Shown in pieces: positions 8,362 through 17,862 of a stretch of DNA of 64,000 nucleotides. The translations under genes were made by a program, and so were the position numbers. Each line of letters opens with the position of its first letter. The stretch's first letter is position 1. The notes under the pieces are model-generated. The model was not told where the DNA came from and ran no database searches. It saw nothing but the letters and a program-made list of their open reading frames with translations. Origin of the DNA: Rhodospirillaceae bacterium (GTDB lineage Bacteria; Pseudomonadota; Alphaproteobacteria; UBA8366); NCBI GenBank assembly GCA_002716125.1, contig PAZH01000007.1:79180-143179 (forward strand). The letters run 5' to 3'.

Positions 8362-10464
8362 ATGCAGAATTTAAAGATTTCCCAAAAATTATTTGGTGGC
8401 TTTTTTATTGTTCTTGCCGTGCTGGCGTTAGCTGTGGGCACATCGATTTGGGGTATTAAAGGTCTGCAAGACAACACCGATAGGATTGTTAATCTTCGGA
8501 TGCCGACGGCGCAGGCCAGTCAGCAAATGATGAACAACATAAATGCGTCGCTCGCGGCTTTACGCGGCTGGATGCTGATCGAAAACCCGACCTTCAAAAA
8601 ACAACGGGCCGCCGTTTGGGCGAATATAGACCAAACACGCCAAACGATGGACCAGCTGTCCGCCAATTGGACCAATCCGGAGAACGTAAAGGTTTGGACG
8701 GAGTTTAAAGAAACGCTCGAAGAATTCCGGGTGGCGCAGCAGCAAGTCGAAGACATCAGTCACACACCAGATGAGCAGCCGGCGACGAAAATCCTGGTCG
8801 AGGCGGCCGCACCGCTCGCCGCGGTCATGGTGGCGAAGATCACGGAAATGATCGACGACGAACTTTCGCGGGCGGGAGAGGCCGATGGAAACCGTGTGCC
8901 GATATTGGGCGTCATGGCTGATGTCCGCGGGACCTTGGGTCTAAGCCTGGCAAATATCCGGGCCTACCTTTTGACGGGCGATCCGAAGTTCGCGGAGAAA
9001 TTCGACAAACTCTGGGCGAAGAATGAGGTGCGTTTCAAGGATTTGCAGGCGGTTTCGACATTGCTCAACGAAACGCAGTTCGCCGCTTTCGAAGCTTTCG
9101 CGGAGAACCGCGTGAAGTTTGCACCGCTGCCGCCGAAGATGTTCGACATTCGCGGTTCGAAGAAATGGAACATGGCCAACTATCTATTGGCAACCGAGGC
9201 GGCGCCGCGCGCGGGCAAGTTGCTGACTCATCTGACCGGTGCATTGCAGCCGGACGGCTCGCGTGTCGGTGGGATGGTCGCGAATCAGAAACAGTTGTTC
9301 TCTCTGGACGCGGAGACCAATAGGTCCGACACGCGTTTTCTTTTGACCGGTCAATGGATTCTCCTCGCGGTCGGTCTCATCTTGAGTATCGCGATTGCGG
9401 TCGTCACGGCCCGTGCGATTTCGAAGCCGGTTGTTCAGATGACCGGCGCAATGGGTCGACTGGCCGACGGGGATGTTAGCGCAGATGTGCCGGCGCAGGG
9501 GCGGCAGGATGAGATCGGCCAGATGGCGCACGCCGTTCAGGTCTTCAAAGACAATATGATCAAGGCACGCGAACTGGAGAGCGAGCAAGCGGCCGCACAT
9601 GCGGCCGAGCAAAAACGTGCTCAGACGATCGATAATCGAACAGGGACCTTCGACTCGGTTATTTCCGGGGCGCTGGAAAGCGTCACGGCCGCGACCGAGC
9701 AGATGCGCTCTTCTTCGACGAGCCTTTCGACGCTAGCGTCCAATACGAACGAGAAATCGGTCGCTGTCGCGGCCGCGGCCGGACAGGCGTCGTCCAATGT
9801 CCAAACGGTTGCTGCGGCGGCTGAAGAGCTGAGCGCCTCCATCTCGGAGATCAGCCGGCAAGTCAGCCAATCGACCGAAATCGCCTCTAGTGCGGTTGAG
9901 CGGGTGGACCGCGCCAACCAGGAAGTTCAGGGTCTCGTTTCCGCGGCCGAGCGAATTGGCGAGGTTGTGGAACAGATCACCGATATTGCGGCACAGACGA
10001 ACTTGCTCGCGCTGAATGCCACAATCGAAGCCGCCCGTGCCGGCGATGCCGGTAAAGGTTTCGCGGTCGTCGCGACGGAGGTGAAGAGCCTGGCCACGCA
10101 AACGGCCGAGGTGACGGAACAGATTGGCGCTCAAATCGGTGATATTCGATCGGCCACACAAAGCGCCGTCAGCGGTATCGAGAGCATCGGCACCGTCATA
10201 AACGAGATGCGCGATATTTCGATGACGATTTCCGGTGCGGTTGAAGAGCAGGGTGCCGCGACGAAGGAGATTGCCCGTAACGTCGAGCAGGCGGCGACGG
10301 TGACGGAAGAAGTGACGACGAACATTATCGAAGTGACACGCGGCGCCGAAGAAACCGGCACCTCAGCGGCGGAAGTCCTGAAGGCGGCGGAGAGCCTTTC
10401 GCAAGAAGCAAGCGACGTGCGGTCCGAAGTCGATCACTTCCTCGACGACATCAAAGCGGCGTAA
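8362..10464 (+). CDS. Methyl-accepting chemotaxis protein
   Basis: 700 residues. Transmembrane helix 1 spans about 11-31. A ~300-residue, mostly helical periplasmic sensor follows; it has no obvious Cache/PAS signature and seems closer to helical-bundle types. Helix 2 spans about 330-352, followed by a HAMP domain (to ~400) and a long coiled-coil signalling domain. The conserved hairpin tip, ITDIAAQTNLLALN then EAARAGDAGKGFAVVA, occupies about 543-575 and would contact CheA/CheW. The start is ATG 8362 directly after a GGGGGGA site; an upstream TTG at 8347 lies within that site. No che genes lie in the window. The ligand is unknown. Confidence 0.93.
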   Translation: MQNLKISQKLFGGFFIVLAVLALAVGTSIWGIKGLQDNTDRIVNLRMPTAQASQQMMNNINASLAALRGWMLIENPTFKKQRAAVWANIDQTRQTMDQLSANWTNPENVKVWTEFKETLEEFRVAQQQVEDISHTPDEQPATKILVEAAAPLAAVMVAKITEMIDDELSRAGEADGNRVPILGVMADVRGTLGLSLANIRAYLLTGDPKFAEKFDKLWAKNEVRFKDLQAVSTLLNETQFAAFEAFAENRVKFAPLPPKMFDIRGSKKWNMANYLLATEAAPRAGKLLTHLTGALQPDGSRVGGMVANQKQLFSLDAETNRSDTRFLLTGQWILLAVGLILSIAIAVVTARAISKPVVQMTGAMGRLADGDVSADVPAQGRQDEIGQMAHAVQVFKDNMIKARELESEQAAAHAAEQKRAQTIDNRTGTFDSVISGALESVTAATEQMRSSSTSLSTLASNTNEKSVAVAAAAGQASSNVQTVAAAAEELSASISEISRQVSQSTEIASSAVERVDRANQEVQGLVSAAERIGEVVEQITDIAAQTNLLALNATIEAARAGDAGKGFAVVATEVKSLATQTAEVTEQIGAQIGDIRSATQSAVSGIESIGTVINEMRDISMTISGAVEEQGAATKEIARNVEQAATVTEEVTTNIIEVTRGAEETGTSAAEVLKAAESLSQEASDVRSEVDHFLDDIKAA

Positions 10465-10601
10465 AGATTCCACAGAGCCCGCCCGCTGGAGGGAAATTTT
10501 CCATCGGTCGGGTCGGCGGATTTGGAGATATGGCCCGCCCGGTCATCGACCTTTAAGATCGGCGCATAAGTTCAATTGCGTATTCTAAGGGTTTTGTGCC
10601 G

Positions 10602-11279
10602 ATGTCCCGTTCCGACCTCCCGTGGCTGACCTTCGATTGCTACGATACGCTGGTGCGTTACTCAGAAGGCAAAGCGGCCGCCTTGGCGGGGCTGGTCCGG
10701 GGAAAAGGCGGCGACACTGCCGCCGTTGACCGGGCCCAAGCAACTTTTGAAGCGCGGGAACGGTCAATTCAATCCGGGTCGTTTATGATTCTTGTGGACG
10801 TTCTGAAGGAAAGTTTGCGGGACGCCCTCGACGCCGCGAGCCTGCCTTATTCGCCTGAAGACGACGAGATCATTTTGGACGCGGTCCGCGCCGCTGCGCC
10901 TTTTCCCGACGTGACGGCAGCGATCAGAGATTTACGATCGGACCACCGTCTGGCGATCCTCTCCAACTCGCAACCGGATATCATTTCCCACAATATCGCG
11001 TCGATCGGCATCGAGTTCGACGCGGTTGTATTGGCGGCGGAAGCGAAATGCTACAAGCCGGACCCCGGCATGTTCCAGGCGTTGTTGGCCCGTATTCAAG
11101 CCGCGCCGGTCGACGTGACGCATATCGCGCAAAGCTTCTATCACGATATGCGAACGGCCAAAGACCTTGGGTTCGGGCGCCGCATTTGGGTCAATCGCTA
11201 TGGTCGCGAAGGCGATCCCGCCTATACCCCGGATGCGGAACTGCGGGACCTGACGGGGGTTCGTGCCGCGCTTTCCTGA
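10602..11279 (+). CDS. HAD-superfamily hydrolase, haloacid-dehalogenase type II-like
   Basis: 225 residues. HAD motif I is LTFDCYDTLV with the nucleophile Asp. Motif II is ILSNSQPD, the motif III lysine is in KCYKPDPGMF, and the motif IV region is FYHDMRTAKDLGFGRRIWVNR. The spacing matches L-2-haloacid dehalogenase-type members, although many such proteins are phosphatases. The last motif reads YHDM where the dehalogenases usually have a Ser/Asn...yDv pattern, so dehalogenation is not proven. ATG 10602 was chosen; GTG 10596 is an alternative only 5 bases after the putative TAAGG site. It is 83 bases upstream of the PEP-mutase homologue in the same direction. Confidence 0.8.
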   Translation: MSRSDLPWLTFDCYDTLVRYSEGKAAALAGLVRGKGGDTAAVDRAQATFEARERSIQSGSFMILVDVLKESLRDALDAASLPYSPEDDEIILDAVRAAAPFPDVTAAIRDLRSDHRLAILSNSQPDIISHNIASIGIEFDAVVLAAEAKCYKPDPGMFQALLARIQAAPVDVTHIAQSFYHDMRTAKDLGFGRRIWVNRYGREGDPAYTPDAELRDLTGVRAALS

Positions 11280-11362
11280 TGTCGTTCCCGGACGCGCTAT
11301 ATTGGTCGAAATCGCGGCTTGTCCTAAGTGTCTTCGTGAATGGGAAATAGGAGGTAGCAGCG

Positions 11363-12241
11363 ATGAGCGGAGGATCGAAACTCAGGAAATTGATGGGCGA
11401 AAGTATGGTCGTCGCGCCGGGCGCCTATGACGGTCTGACGGCACGGTTGATCTCACAAGCTGACTTCGCCGCTGTTTACATGACCGGCGGTGGTACGTCT
11501 TCTGGCTTCGGTTATCCGGATTACGGCCTATTGACGATGAGCGAGATGGTCGAGAATGCGGGACGGATCGTCGATGCGGTCGATTTGCCGGTGATTTCAG
11601 ATGCCGACAATGGCTACGGCAATGAGTTGAACACATATCGCACGATCCGCGCCTTCGAGAAGGCCGGTGTCGCTGGCGTTCATATTGAAGATCAGGCCTT
11701 TCCGAAGAAGTGCGGTCATCTCGATGACAAAGAGCTCATCCCGCTTGAAGACTACGTCGCGAAGATTCGAGCCGCTGCCGACGCGCGACGGAGCGACGAT
11801 TTCGTTATCATCGCGCGTACCGATGCGCGGGCGTCGCTCGGCTTCGAGGAGGGGGTTCGCCGATGCAATGCGGCGCTCGAAGCCGGCGCGGATGTGGCGT
11901 TTCTCGAAGCAATGCAGACAGTTGATGAGCTGAAGTCCGCCCCAAAAGAAATCCATGGGCCATGTCTTTTGAATGTCGTACGCGGTGGAAAGACGCCGGA
12001 CGTCTCGTTCGCGGAAGCGGAAGAGATGGGCTACAAGATCGCGATCGTGCCGGGCCTGCTGCTGATCCAGGCAATCGGCGCCTGCGATCAAGCGCTCGCC
12101 GACATGAAAGCGGAAGGCCGGCATCCCAAACCGCTCGCCGACCTCAGCCCGGCTGATGCCTTCGCGCGTGTCGGTGCCGCCGAGTGGGATCCGCGCCGCG
12201 AGCAATACCGTGAGCCGGCGGTGAAGGACGCTGCGGAATAA
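11363..12241 (+). CDS. Isocitrate lyase/PEP mutase superfamily protein
   Basis: 292 residues, a C-C or P-C bond lyase with a TIM-barrel fold. The superfamily's catalytic signature KKCGH lies near residue 115-119 with its Cys, and the Mg-binding DADNGYGN loop lies near 80. IARTDAR and the gated-loop region are also present. Length and signature fit 2-methylisocitrate lyase, oxaloacetate decarboxylase or carboxyphosphonoenolpyruvate mutase homologues, which sequence alone does not separate reliably. No prpC/prpD genes are adjacent, so a methylcitrate-cycle role is not supported. A strong AGGAGG site precedes ATG 11363. It converges on the epimerase gene with a 3-base gap. Confidence 0.85.
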   Translation: MSGGSKLRKLMGESMVVAPGAYDGLTARLISQADFAAVYMTGGGTSSGFGYPDYGLLTMSEMVENAGRIVDAVDLPVISDADNGYGNELNTYRTIRAFEKAGVAGVHIEDQAFPKKCGHLDDKELIPLEDYVAKIRAAADARRSDDFVIIARTDARASLGFEEGVRRCNAALEAGADVAFLEAMQTVDELKSAPKEIHGPCLLNVVRGGKTPDVSFAEAEEMGYKIAIVPGLLLIQAIGACDQALADMKAEGRHPKPLADLSPADAFARVGAAEWDPRREQYREPAVKDAAE

Positions 12242-12244
12242 GAA

Positions 12245-13192
12245 CTAACGCAGTGGCGGTTGTTGCCGCTCTCGGCGCGCCACATCGATTTGGTGGCGGA
12301 TACGGTCGTCCAACGAAGGCGGCGTGTAGCCAAGGTCACGCTCCAGGCGTGCGCCGTCCATTCGATTGATCTGCTCGAATCCGGCCGCGTCCGGTGCGAA
12401 GGCAATCTCGGCATCTGGTAGAATGGCGCGCAGCTTTTCGGCAATCTCGCCGAGTGAAACACGGTGGGTCGGCACGCAGTAGACATCGCGCTCGAGGCGC
12501 GTGGCGAAGGCAAGCCGAATAAGACATTCGGCGACATCCTCAACATAAATGTAAGCGGACGTCTGTGACGCGATCACAGGACTGACATACGGTTCGCCGA
12601 TCGCTACAGCCGAGATCATGGCTGAGGCAGCAGCGCTCCGGCCGGTCACGCGACCATGTCCGAAAACGGTGCAAATTCGGAGCCCGCGGCTATCGAGCCC
12701 GGTATTCGCGAGATAAGCGCGGGCAGCCAACTCGTTGGCTTGCTTGGCCACCCCATATAGCGAGAAGGGAAATCGGAGCGATTCTTCATTGAGAACGGTT
12801 TCCCCGTGGTCCGATTGGTCGCCATAGACGGCGATGGAGCTCGGATAGACCACCCGTTTGACGCCAAGCCGGCTCGCGGCGTCGAAGATGTTGTTGGTCC
12901 CGCCGATGTTCACGTCGCAGCCGCGGCTTGGATCTTCCTCAGACGTGGGCGGCAAGATGGCCGCCGTGTGAATGATCCGGCTTACTTGATTGTCTGAGAT
13001 CGCGGTTTCGATAGCGGACAAATCGGTCACATCCGCTTCGGCAACGCGTACTTTCCCACGCTGTTGCAATTCTTCCAGACCCGACAGGGGTGAGACGCGA
13101 TCGAGCGCTAGGACTTCTTCGCCCCGTTCGACAAGCTTGTGCACTATCCGAGATGCGATGAGGCCTCCGGCACCGGTGACGAGCACAGTCAT
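12245..13192 (-). CDS. NAD-dependent epimerase/dehydratase (extended SDR)
   Basis: 315 residues of the extended short-chain dehydrogenase/reductase type. The nucleotide-binding TGAGGLIA sits at 6-13, where extended SDRs normally have GxxGxxG; the last Gly is Ala. The catalytic SS..AVYG segment is at 118-124, and Tyr146 and Lys150 form YxxxK. The substrate is probably a nucleotide sugar or a hydroxy/keto acid. The gene begins 4 bases after the gamma-glutamyltransferase stop on the same strand, so the two are almost certainly co-transcribed. Confidence 0.84.
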   Translation of the reverse strand: MTVLVTGAGGLIASRIVHKLVERGEEVLALDRVSPLSGLEELQQRGKVRVAEADVTDLSAIETAISDNQVSRIIHTAAILPPTSEEDPSRGCDVNIGGTNNIFDAASRLGVKRVVYPSSIAVYGDQSDHGETVLNEESLRFPFSLYGVAKQANELAARAYLANTGLDSRGLRICTVFGHGRVTGRSAAASAMISAVAIGEPYVSPVIASQTSAYIYVEDVAECLIRLAFATRLERDVYCVPTHRVSLGEIAEKLRAILPDAEIAFAPDAAGFEQINRMDGARLERDLGYTPPSLDDRIRHQIDVARRERQQPPLR

Positions 13193-13196
13193 ATTC

Positions 13197-14807
13197 CTAA
13201 ACCTCCATCGCCATACCGTCTGTTGCGGGATCGGCGCCGCCGTCCCATTTGCCGTCCTTGATGCGGATGGCGTGGACCCAGGCGAAGGTGTAGCTCACCG
13301 GATGGCGCAAGATCGGATACCCTTGATCGCGGAGGTCTCTTTCGGCGGATCGTAAGATGCGGTTCGACAGTTCCAATATATTCGATAGGGCCGCGAAGCG
13401 CGGCGCGATAACCGCCTCTTGCGCGCTCATGCCGAAATCCAACACGTTCAGCATGACCTGAAGATTGCCCATGGTGATATAGGTCGCCCCGGGCGCTCCG
13501 AGGACGAGATAGGGATCGTCGCCGTTGAAGACGATCGTGGGCGACAGAGCGGAGAATCGGGCTTTGCCGGGTGCGAGCGAGCCGGAACGACCGGGGCGCG
13601 GATCGAACACGGTCATCGCGCCGTTATACATGAACCCGAGACCGTCGGTGACGACGCCGGACGGCTGACCGAGTGTGTGAGTCATCGTCACGCAGTTACC
13701 ATGTTCGTCGACGAGACATACTTGCGTTGTGTGTTTGCTCTCCTGACCGCCGCTGTTGACGCGGACGACGTCGGTCTTCTCACCGCGCTTGATGCGATCT
13801 GCCATCTCCGCCGCGTATTCTTTTGAGCAGAGCTCTTCCATCGGTACATCGTAGAATTTCGGGTCACCGACCTTGTTGTCCTTGTCGGCAGTGGCGATCT
13901 TCATCGCTTCCGCGACGACGCGGATATACTCCGGGCTATTGTGACCCATGGCCGCGAGATCGAAGTTCTCCAGAATATTGAGCATTTCAATCAACTGGAC
14001 CCCGCCGCCGGGCGGATGGTTCGTTGCAATCCGATGCCCGCGGTACGTTCCCCAGAGCGGCTCGTTTTCTTCCGGCCCGCAGGTCGCGAGATCCTCGTGT
14101 GAAATGAGCCCCCCATTTGCTTCCATATCCGCGACAATCCGCTCGGCGATCTCGCCTCGATAGAAATCCTCGACGCCGTGCGCGGCGATACGGCGCAATG
14201 TTTGTCCCATATCCGGATTCCGCAGCAACTCGCCGACACCGAGAACGCGGCCATCGTCATGACAATAGATTTTCCGTGTTGCGGGATGTTTGTTCACCAT
14301 GGCGATGTTTGGATCCCGCCCGGCTGTCGGCGGCAGGTTCCAGAACTCGCTCATATGAGGGCGTACAACGACGCCCGCTTCGCAGTGTTCGATCGCTGGT
14401 GGGAGAAGTTCCGCGATCGACTTCGTGCCGTAGCGTTCCAACACTTCGGCGAAGGCGGCGAGGGTGCGCGGTGTGGTTACCGCGCCATAGCCGAACTCGT
14501 TCACGCGGCCCTTCAAGATAAAACCCCAACCGTCCTGCGCCTCATGCTCGATCAGGTGCTCCCACATGTCAGCGCGGGTGGCCAAGGGCGAACGTCCGTG
14601 GAAGTCGAAAGTCGTGTGAACGCCGCGGTCGGGCAAATAGAGATGGATGTTCCCAAAGCCGGCAATGCCGCACATTTGCGGGTCGACGGCAGTCTGGACC
14701 AGCGCGCAGCCAATCGCTGCGTCGACGGCGTTGCCGCCGGCAGCCAGAATGTCGAGCGCGGTTTCGACCGCCTCGGGCTGCGGCGCTGAAATCATTCCGT
14801 GGGTCAT
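13197..14807 (-). CDS. Gamma-glutamyltransferase family protein
   Basis: 536 residues, an Ntn-hydrolase that is normally self-cleaved into two subunits. The nucleophile Thr lies in ESKHTTQVCLVDEHGN (near residue 360), the expected cleavage point. PSGVVTDGLGFMYN and the ALSPTIV region follow, as in YwrD/GGT proteins. There is no signal peptide, unlike periplasmic GGT, so this member is probably cytosolic. It could act on gamma-glutamyl amides, cephalosporin-like amides or glutathione conjugates. ATG 14807 is preceded by AAGGA, which overlaps the end of a short upstream frame (14820-14903). It is followed at once by the SDR gene. Confidence 0.87.
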   Translation of the reverse strand: MTHGMISAPQPEAVETALDILAAGGNAVDAAIGCALVQTAVDPQMCGIAGFGNIHLYLPDRGVHTTFDFHGRSPLATRADMWEHLIEHEAQDGWGFILKGRVNEFGYGAVTTPRTLAAFAEVLERYGTKSIAELLPPAIEHCEAGVVVRPHMSEFWNLPPTAGRDPNIAMVNKHPATRKIYCHDDGRVLGVGELLRNPDMGQTLRRIAAHGVEDFYRGEIAERIVADMEANGGLISHEDLATCGPEENEPLWGTYRGHRIATNHPPGGGVQLIEMLNILENFDLAAMGHNSPEYIRVVAEAMKIATADKDNKVGDPKFYDVPMEELCSKEYAAEMADRIKRGEKTDVVRVNSGGQESKHTTQVCLVDEHGNCVTMTHTLGQPSGVVTDGLGFMYNGAMTVFDPRPGRSGSLAPGKARFSALSPTIVFNGDDPYLVLGAPGATYITMGNLQVMLNVLDFGMSAQEAVIAPRFAALSNILELSNRILRSAERDLRDQGYPILRHPVSYTFAWVHAIRIKDGKWDGGADPATDGMAMEV

Positions 14808-14819
14808 TCTTCGATTCCT

Positions 14820-14903
14820 TTATGCGCTGCGGGAGGCGTACATGCCGCACGGATCGCCCATCAACAATCCGACTCTTGGTTTTGCAGTGCTTTCGTTCGC
14901 CAT
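14820..14903 (-). pseudogene. 27-residue frame resembling the N-terminus of a PdxA-type protein
   Basis: A short frame with its own ribosome site (AGAGGG, 8 bases before ATG 14903) encodes 27 residues. Its middle reads KPRVGLLMGDPCGM, very like the opening strand and GDPaGI signature of 4-hydroxythreonine-4-phosphate dehydrogenase (PdxA) relatives. It stops after a further six residues, and the TAA lies within the approach to the gamma-glutamyltransferase start. I read it as the leftover 5' end of a deleted gene. A short leader peptide coupling translation of the next gene is the alternative. Confidence 0.4.
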
Positions 14904-14916
14904 TTTCAGCCCTCTC

Positions 14917-16050
14917 TTAACGGCCGTCGATGTCCGCGAGAAATCCGCTCAGGATTTGGACCACCGCGTCCGGTTGTTCTTGCTGTACCCAATGCCCGGC
15001 ACCGGGCACAAGATTGACGCTCCGCATTTCGGTGCAAGCCGCGTCGCGCATCGCTTCCAGCGCGCCGGGCCTTTGATAAATGCCCCAGTCTTTTTCGCCG
15101 CCGATAAAACAGGCAGGGATGTCGATCGTCCGGCCGCCGAATAAACACAACTCGGCGGTCATCTCTTCTTCAAAACGGCAGCGATACCAATTGAGGCCGC
15201 CTTGGAACCCGGTCCGTCCATACTCTTGCGCGAAAAACGCGAGTTCGTCCTCCGGCAGCCAATGACAAGATGCGATTTCTTCCGGCGTCGGCATGAAGGT
15301 GGCGCTTGTCTCCGCCATATCTATGTCACGGTCCATAATGTAATAGGTTGGCATCGGCGCGATTTCTTCCGCGGTCCAGGCCGCCAAAGGTTTGGGATCG
15401 TTGCCGGGCCAATCGGCACTCTTGCCGTGAAAATAGCCACGTAAAAAACCATGCAATCCTTGCGGTGCATTCATCATTTCGCCGTTGGCGGAACGCGTAC
15501 TGTAATAGTGGTGATAGTGCTTTCGAGGCCTCGGCAAACGGCCTAAATCATCGAAAATGCTGGGGCCGTCCGACGCATTGTTGTCCGTAAAAACCGGCGG
15601 GCCCGCGAAGGGCGCACTCATCAAGGCCACGGAGCGGAAAAGGTCGGGCCGAATGAGGCTGGCGTAGGCGGCGACAGGGGAGCCGAAGTCATGACCGAAA
15701 ACACCCTTGACTTTGTCGTAGCCGAGTTTCCGGATAAGCGCGACGGCATCGCGTACGAGATTGAGAAGGTTGAAAGGCCGTAAATCCTGATCGTAGGCGT
15801 CGTCCCAGCCGGTCGTCCGGCCGAAGCCGCGTTGATCCGGCGCGACGACGTGATATCCGCGTTCGGCCAACGGCACCATGACCTTGCGCCAGCTATAGGC
15901 CAGCTCCGGGAAACCGTGCAGCAACAACAGCAGTGGCCGCGATCCGTCATCCGGCCCCGTTTCGAGATAATGCATGCGGAGGCCGTTTACGTTCTCCGCG
16001 AACGATGAGCGGATTCCAGGCGGCAGGTCGATGGGGGGCAGTTCATTCAT
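14917..16050 (-). CDS. Alpha/beta hydrolase, epoxide-hydrolase type
   Basis: 377 residues. The oxyanion segment is LLLHGFPE (42-49), the next strand is VVAPDQRGFGRT, and the nucleophile elbow GHDFGS lies near residue 120. An aspartate nucleophile is characteristic of epoxide hydrolases and haloalkane dehalogenases rather than esterases. The catalytic His is in GAGHWVQQEQP near the C-terminus. Tyrosines in the cap region (HYHHYYSTR) are candidates for the epoxide-polarising residues. The start is ATG 16050 with a weak ribosome site. The gene stands first in a leftward group with the PdxA-like remnant, GGT and SDR, 109 bases upstream of the GGT stretch. The substrate is unknown. Confidence 0.84.
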   Translation of the reverse strand: MNELPPIDLPPGIRSSFAENVNGLRMHYLETGPDDGSRPLLLLLHGFPELAYSWRKVMVPLAERGYHVVAPDQRGFGRTTGWDDAYDQDLRPFNLLNLVRDAVALIRKLGYDKVKGVFGHDFGSPVAAYASLIRPDLFRSVALMSAPFAGPPVFTDNNASDGPSIFDDLGRLPRPRKHYHHYYSTRSANGEMMNAPQGLHGFLRGYFHGKSADWPGNDPKPLAAWTAEEIAPMPTYYIMDRDIDMAETSATFMPTPEEIASCHWLPEDELAFFAQEYGRTGFQGGLNWYRCRFEEEMTAELCLFGGRTIDIPACFIGGEKDWGIYQRPGALEAMRDAACTEMRSVNLVPGAGHWVQQEQPDAVVQILSGFLADIDGR

Positions 16051-16201
16051 ATTGCGTTTCCGACTCTAACTCGCAATCAAGTTCACGCGGCCGGCCCGGA
16101 AAGCAAGCCCATGTCGATCCTTCGATGACACAATTGTGCATTGCTCCACCACGCGAAGGGCCCGATAAGAGCATTCGTTTCTTACGCGGCAAGGCAACAA
16201 G

Positions 16202-16660
16202 ATGAAACTCCTACTTCCATCGGCGATTATAGCGGTTGCGTTTCTGGCATTCGGCTCTTCCGGATTTGCCAATAAGGGCGATGCCGGCGTTGTAAAGGAA
16301 CGCACGCAAATGATGAAATCGATGGCACAAGCCATGCGACGTATTGCGCCGATGGCCAAGGGCGAGCGCGCGATTGATGGCGGAACGCTCCGGAGTTCGG
16401 CCATTGTCATTGCGAACCAAGGCGGCGAACTCGTCCGCCTTTTCCCAAAAGGCAGTGGGGGCGCTTAAAGCGAAGCCAAACCGGAAATTTGGTCCGATAT
16501 GGAAGGGTTTAATCGCCGGGCCGTCGCCATGACCGCAGCGGCGGCAACTCTGGTGGCACTTTCGAGCTCAATCAAACAGCCGGCGCTTTCCGAGCAGTTT
16601 AAGTCCTTGGGTGGCGCGTGCAGCGCTTGTCATCGTCAGTTCCGCGCAAAGAAGATTTAA
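16202..16660 (+). pseudogene. Cytochrome c' gene interrupted by in-frame TAA
   Basis: The frame from ATG 16202 (AAGG 8 bases upstream) encodes a signal peptide (hydrophobic to about residue 22), then RTQMMKSMAQAMRRI and a LFPKGSG stretch typical of cytochrome c'. It meets TAA at 16466-16468 (codon 89). The same frame then continues open for 63 codons: AKPEIWSDMEGF, a helix, and GGACSACHRQFRAKK with the CxxCH haem site, ending at TAA 16658-16660. The whole matches a four-helix periplasmic cytochrome c' of about 150 residues. The truncated product would lack haem. CAA (Gln) to TAA is the simplest lesion. It converges on hupE with a 7-base gap. Confidence 0.85.
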
Positions 16661-16667
16661 CCGCCTC

Positions 16668-17795
16668 TCAAATTATCCGTTCGACCAGCCAAAAGGCACC
16701 GGCGCATCCGATAACGGTCGAAGCCGGGCGGACGATCCGTGTGCGATACCACGACCGATGCCGGAACCAGAGCCCGGTGGCGAGGAATGCGATGGCAATC
16801 ACCGCGATTTGGCCCAATTCCACACCGATATTGAATGCGATCAGGCCATTCACAAAGTCGCTCCGCGCGAGCCCGATTTCGTGCAAGACTCCAGCGAACC
16901 CAAGTCCGTGCAGCAGTCCAAAGCCGAATACGACATACGGTCGCCAAGGCGTCAGTTTGTCGGTGAGGAAATTTTCCGCGGCGATATAGACGATCGAGGC
17001 CGCGATGAGTGGCTCAACGATTGAAGCTGGGAGAGCGATCACGCCATATAGTCCAAGTCCGAGCGTAATCGAATGTGCGACCGTAAAGGCGGTGACTTGA
17101 ACCAGGAGCGGCTTCAGTCGCGTGCTCAGCAGGTAAAGACCGAGGACGAAAAGAATGTGGTCGAGGCCGAACGGCAGGATGTGCGTAAAACCCAAAACGA
17201 GATATTGGCTAAACACGTCCAATAAAGATCGCGCCGGTGCACCGGTTACGGGGATCGGCTCGCTTCGCGTGCCGTCTTTTAGCCAATAGCTGGCCATTTC
17301 GTTGCTGTCGGCGCGTTGCACGCGGAGAACGCTGGAACCGAAGGCGGCGGCGTATCGCCAGGTGAATGCGGGTGTGCCTGGTGTCGTCTTGCCGGTGAGA
17401 TAGATAGTCGTCCGGCGCGGCAGCGCGGTATTGCCGGGCTCTGGGATATCCAATCGATCCAACTGAGGTTGGCCGCGGATCCCGTCGAATTTGACTTCAA
17501 TGCCCTCGAGCCAGCGCGGGGCGAACGCTCTGAATCGTTCTTCGATGGCGTTGGCCTCAAGGGCGCGCAGCCCGGTATAGACCCGGGCTTCCGGTGCATC
17601 GCGCGTATCGTCATGCTCGGGGCCGATACCCGCGAGAAGCACTTCGATATTCGCGACGACCTTGATATTGTACTGTCCGCTCTCCGAGAATTCGGCGGTG
17701 ACAATGGCGGGTCGAATTTCGTGGGCGTTCGCCATATTTGCGGCGACGGTAAAAGCGAATGCGCTGCATAAAAGTGCGAGAAGGCGGGGAATCAT
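16668..17795 (-). CDS. HupE/UreJ-family membrane protein
   Basis: 375 residues: a signal peptide ending near ANAHE, a ~180-residue extracytoplasmic domain, then a C-terminal half with about six or seven transmembrane helices. The helical part carries the family signature GFTHILPFGLDHILFVLG and a later TVAHSITLGLGLYG. These His/Asp residues are thought to bind nickel in HupE/UreJ permeases. This long architecture (large periplasmic domain plus HupE core) is the HupE/UreJ_2 type. No hydrogenase or urease genes are in the window. The divergent DUF4198 gene next to it is a common partner of metal-uptake proteins, so a Ni/Co uptake role is inferred. Confidence 0.85.
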   Translation of the reverse strand: MIPRLLALLCSAFAFTVAANMANAHEIRPAIVTAEFSESGQYNIKVVANIEVLLAGIGPEHDDTRDAPEARVYTGLRALEANAIEERFRAFAPRWLEGIEVKFDGIRGQPQLDRLDIPEPGNTALPRRTTIYLTGKTTPGTPAFTWRYAAAFGSSVLRVQRADSNEMASYWLKDGTRSEPIPVTGAPARSLLDVFSQYLVLGFTHILPFGLDHILFVLGLYLLSTRLKPLLVQVTAFTVAHSITLGLGLYGVIALPASIVEPLIAASIVYIAAENFLTDKLTPWRPYVVFGFGLLHGLGFAGVLHEIGLARSDFVNGLIAFNIGVELGQIAVIAIAFLATGLWFRHRSWYRTRIVRPASTVIGCAGAFWLVERII

Positions 17796-17862
17796 TTCGG
17801 AGTGTACCGTCCAGGGTTAGGCGATAATCTGCCACTAAATTTGTTTGGAGCGCCAATAAGCC

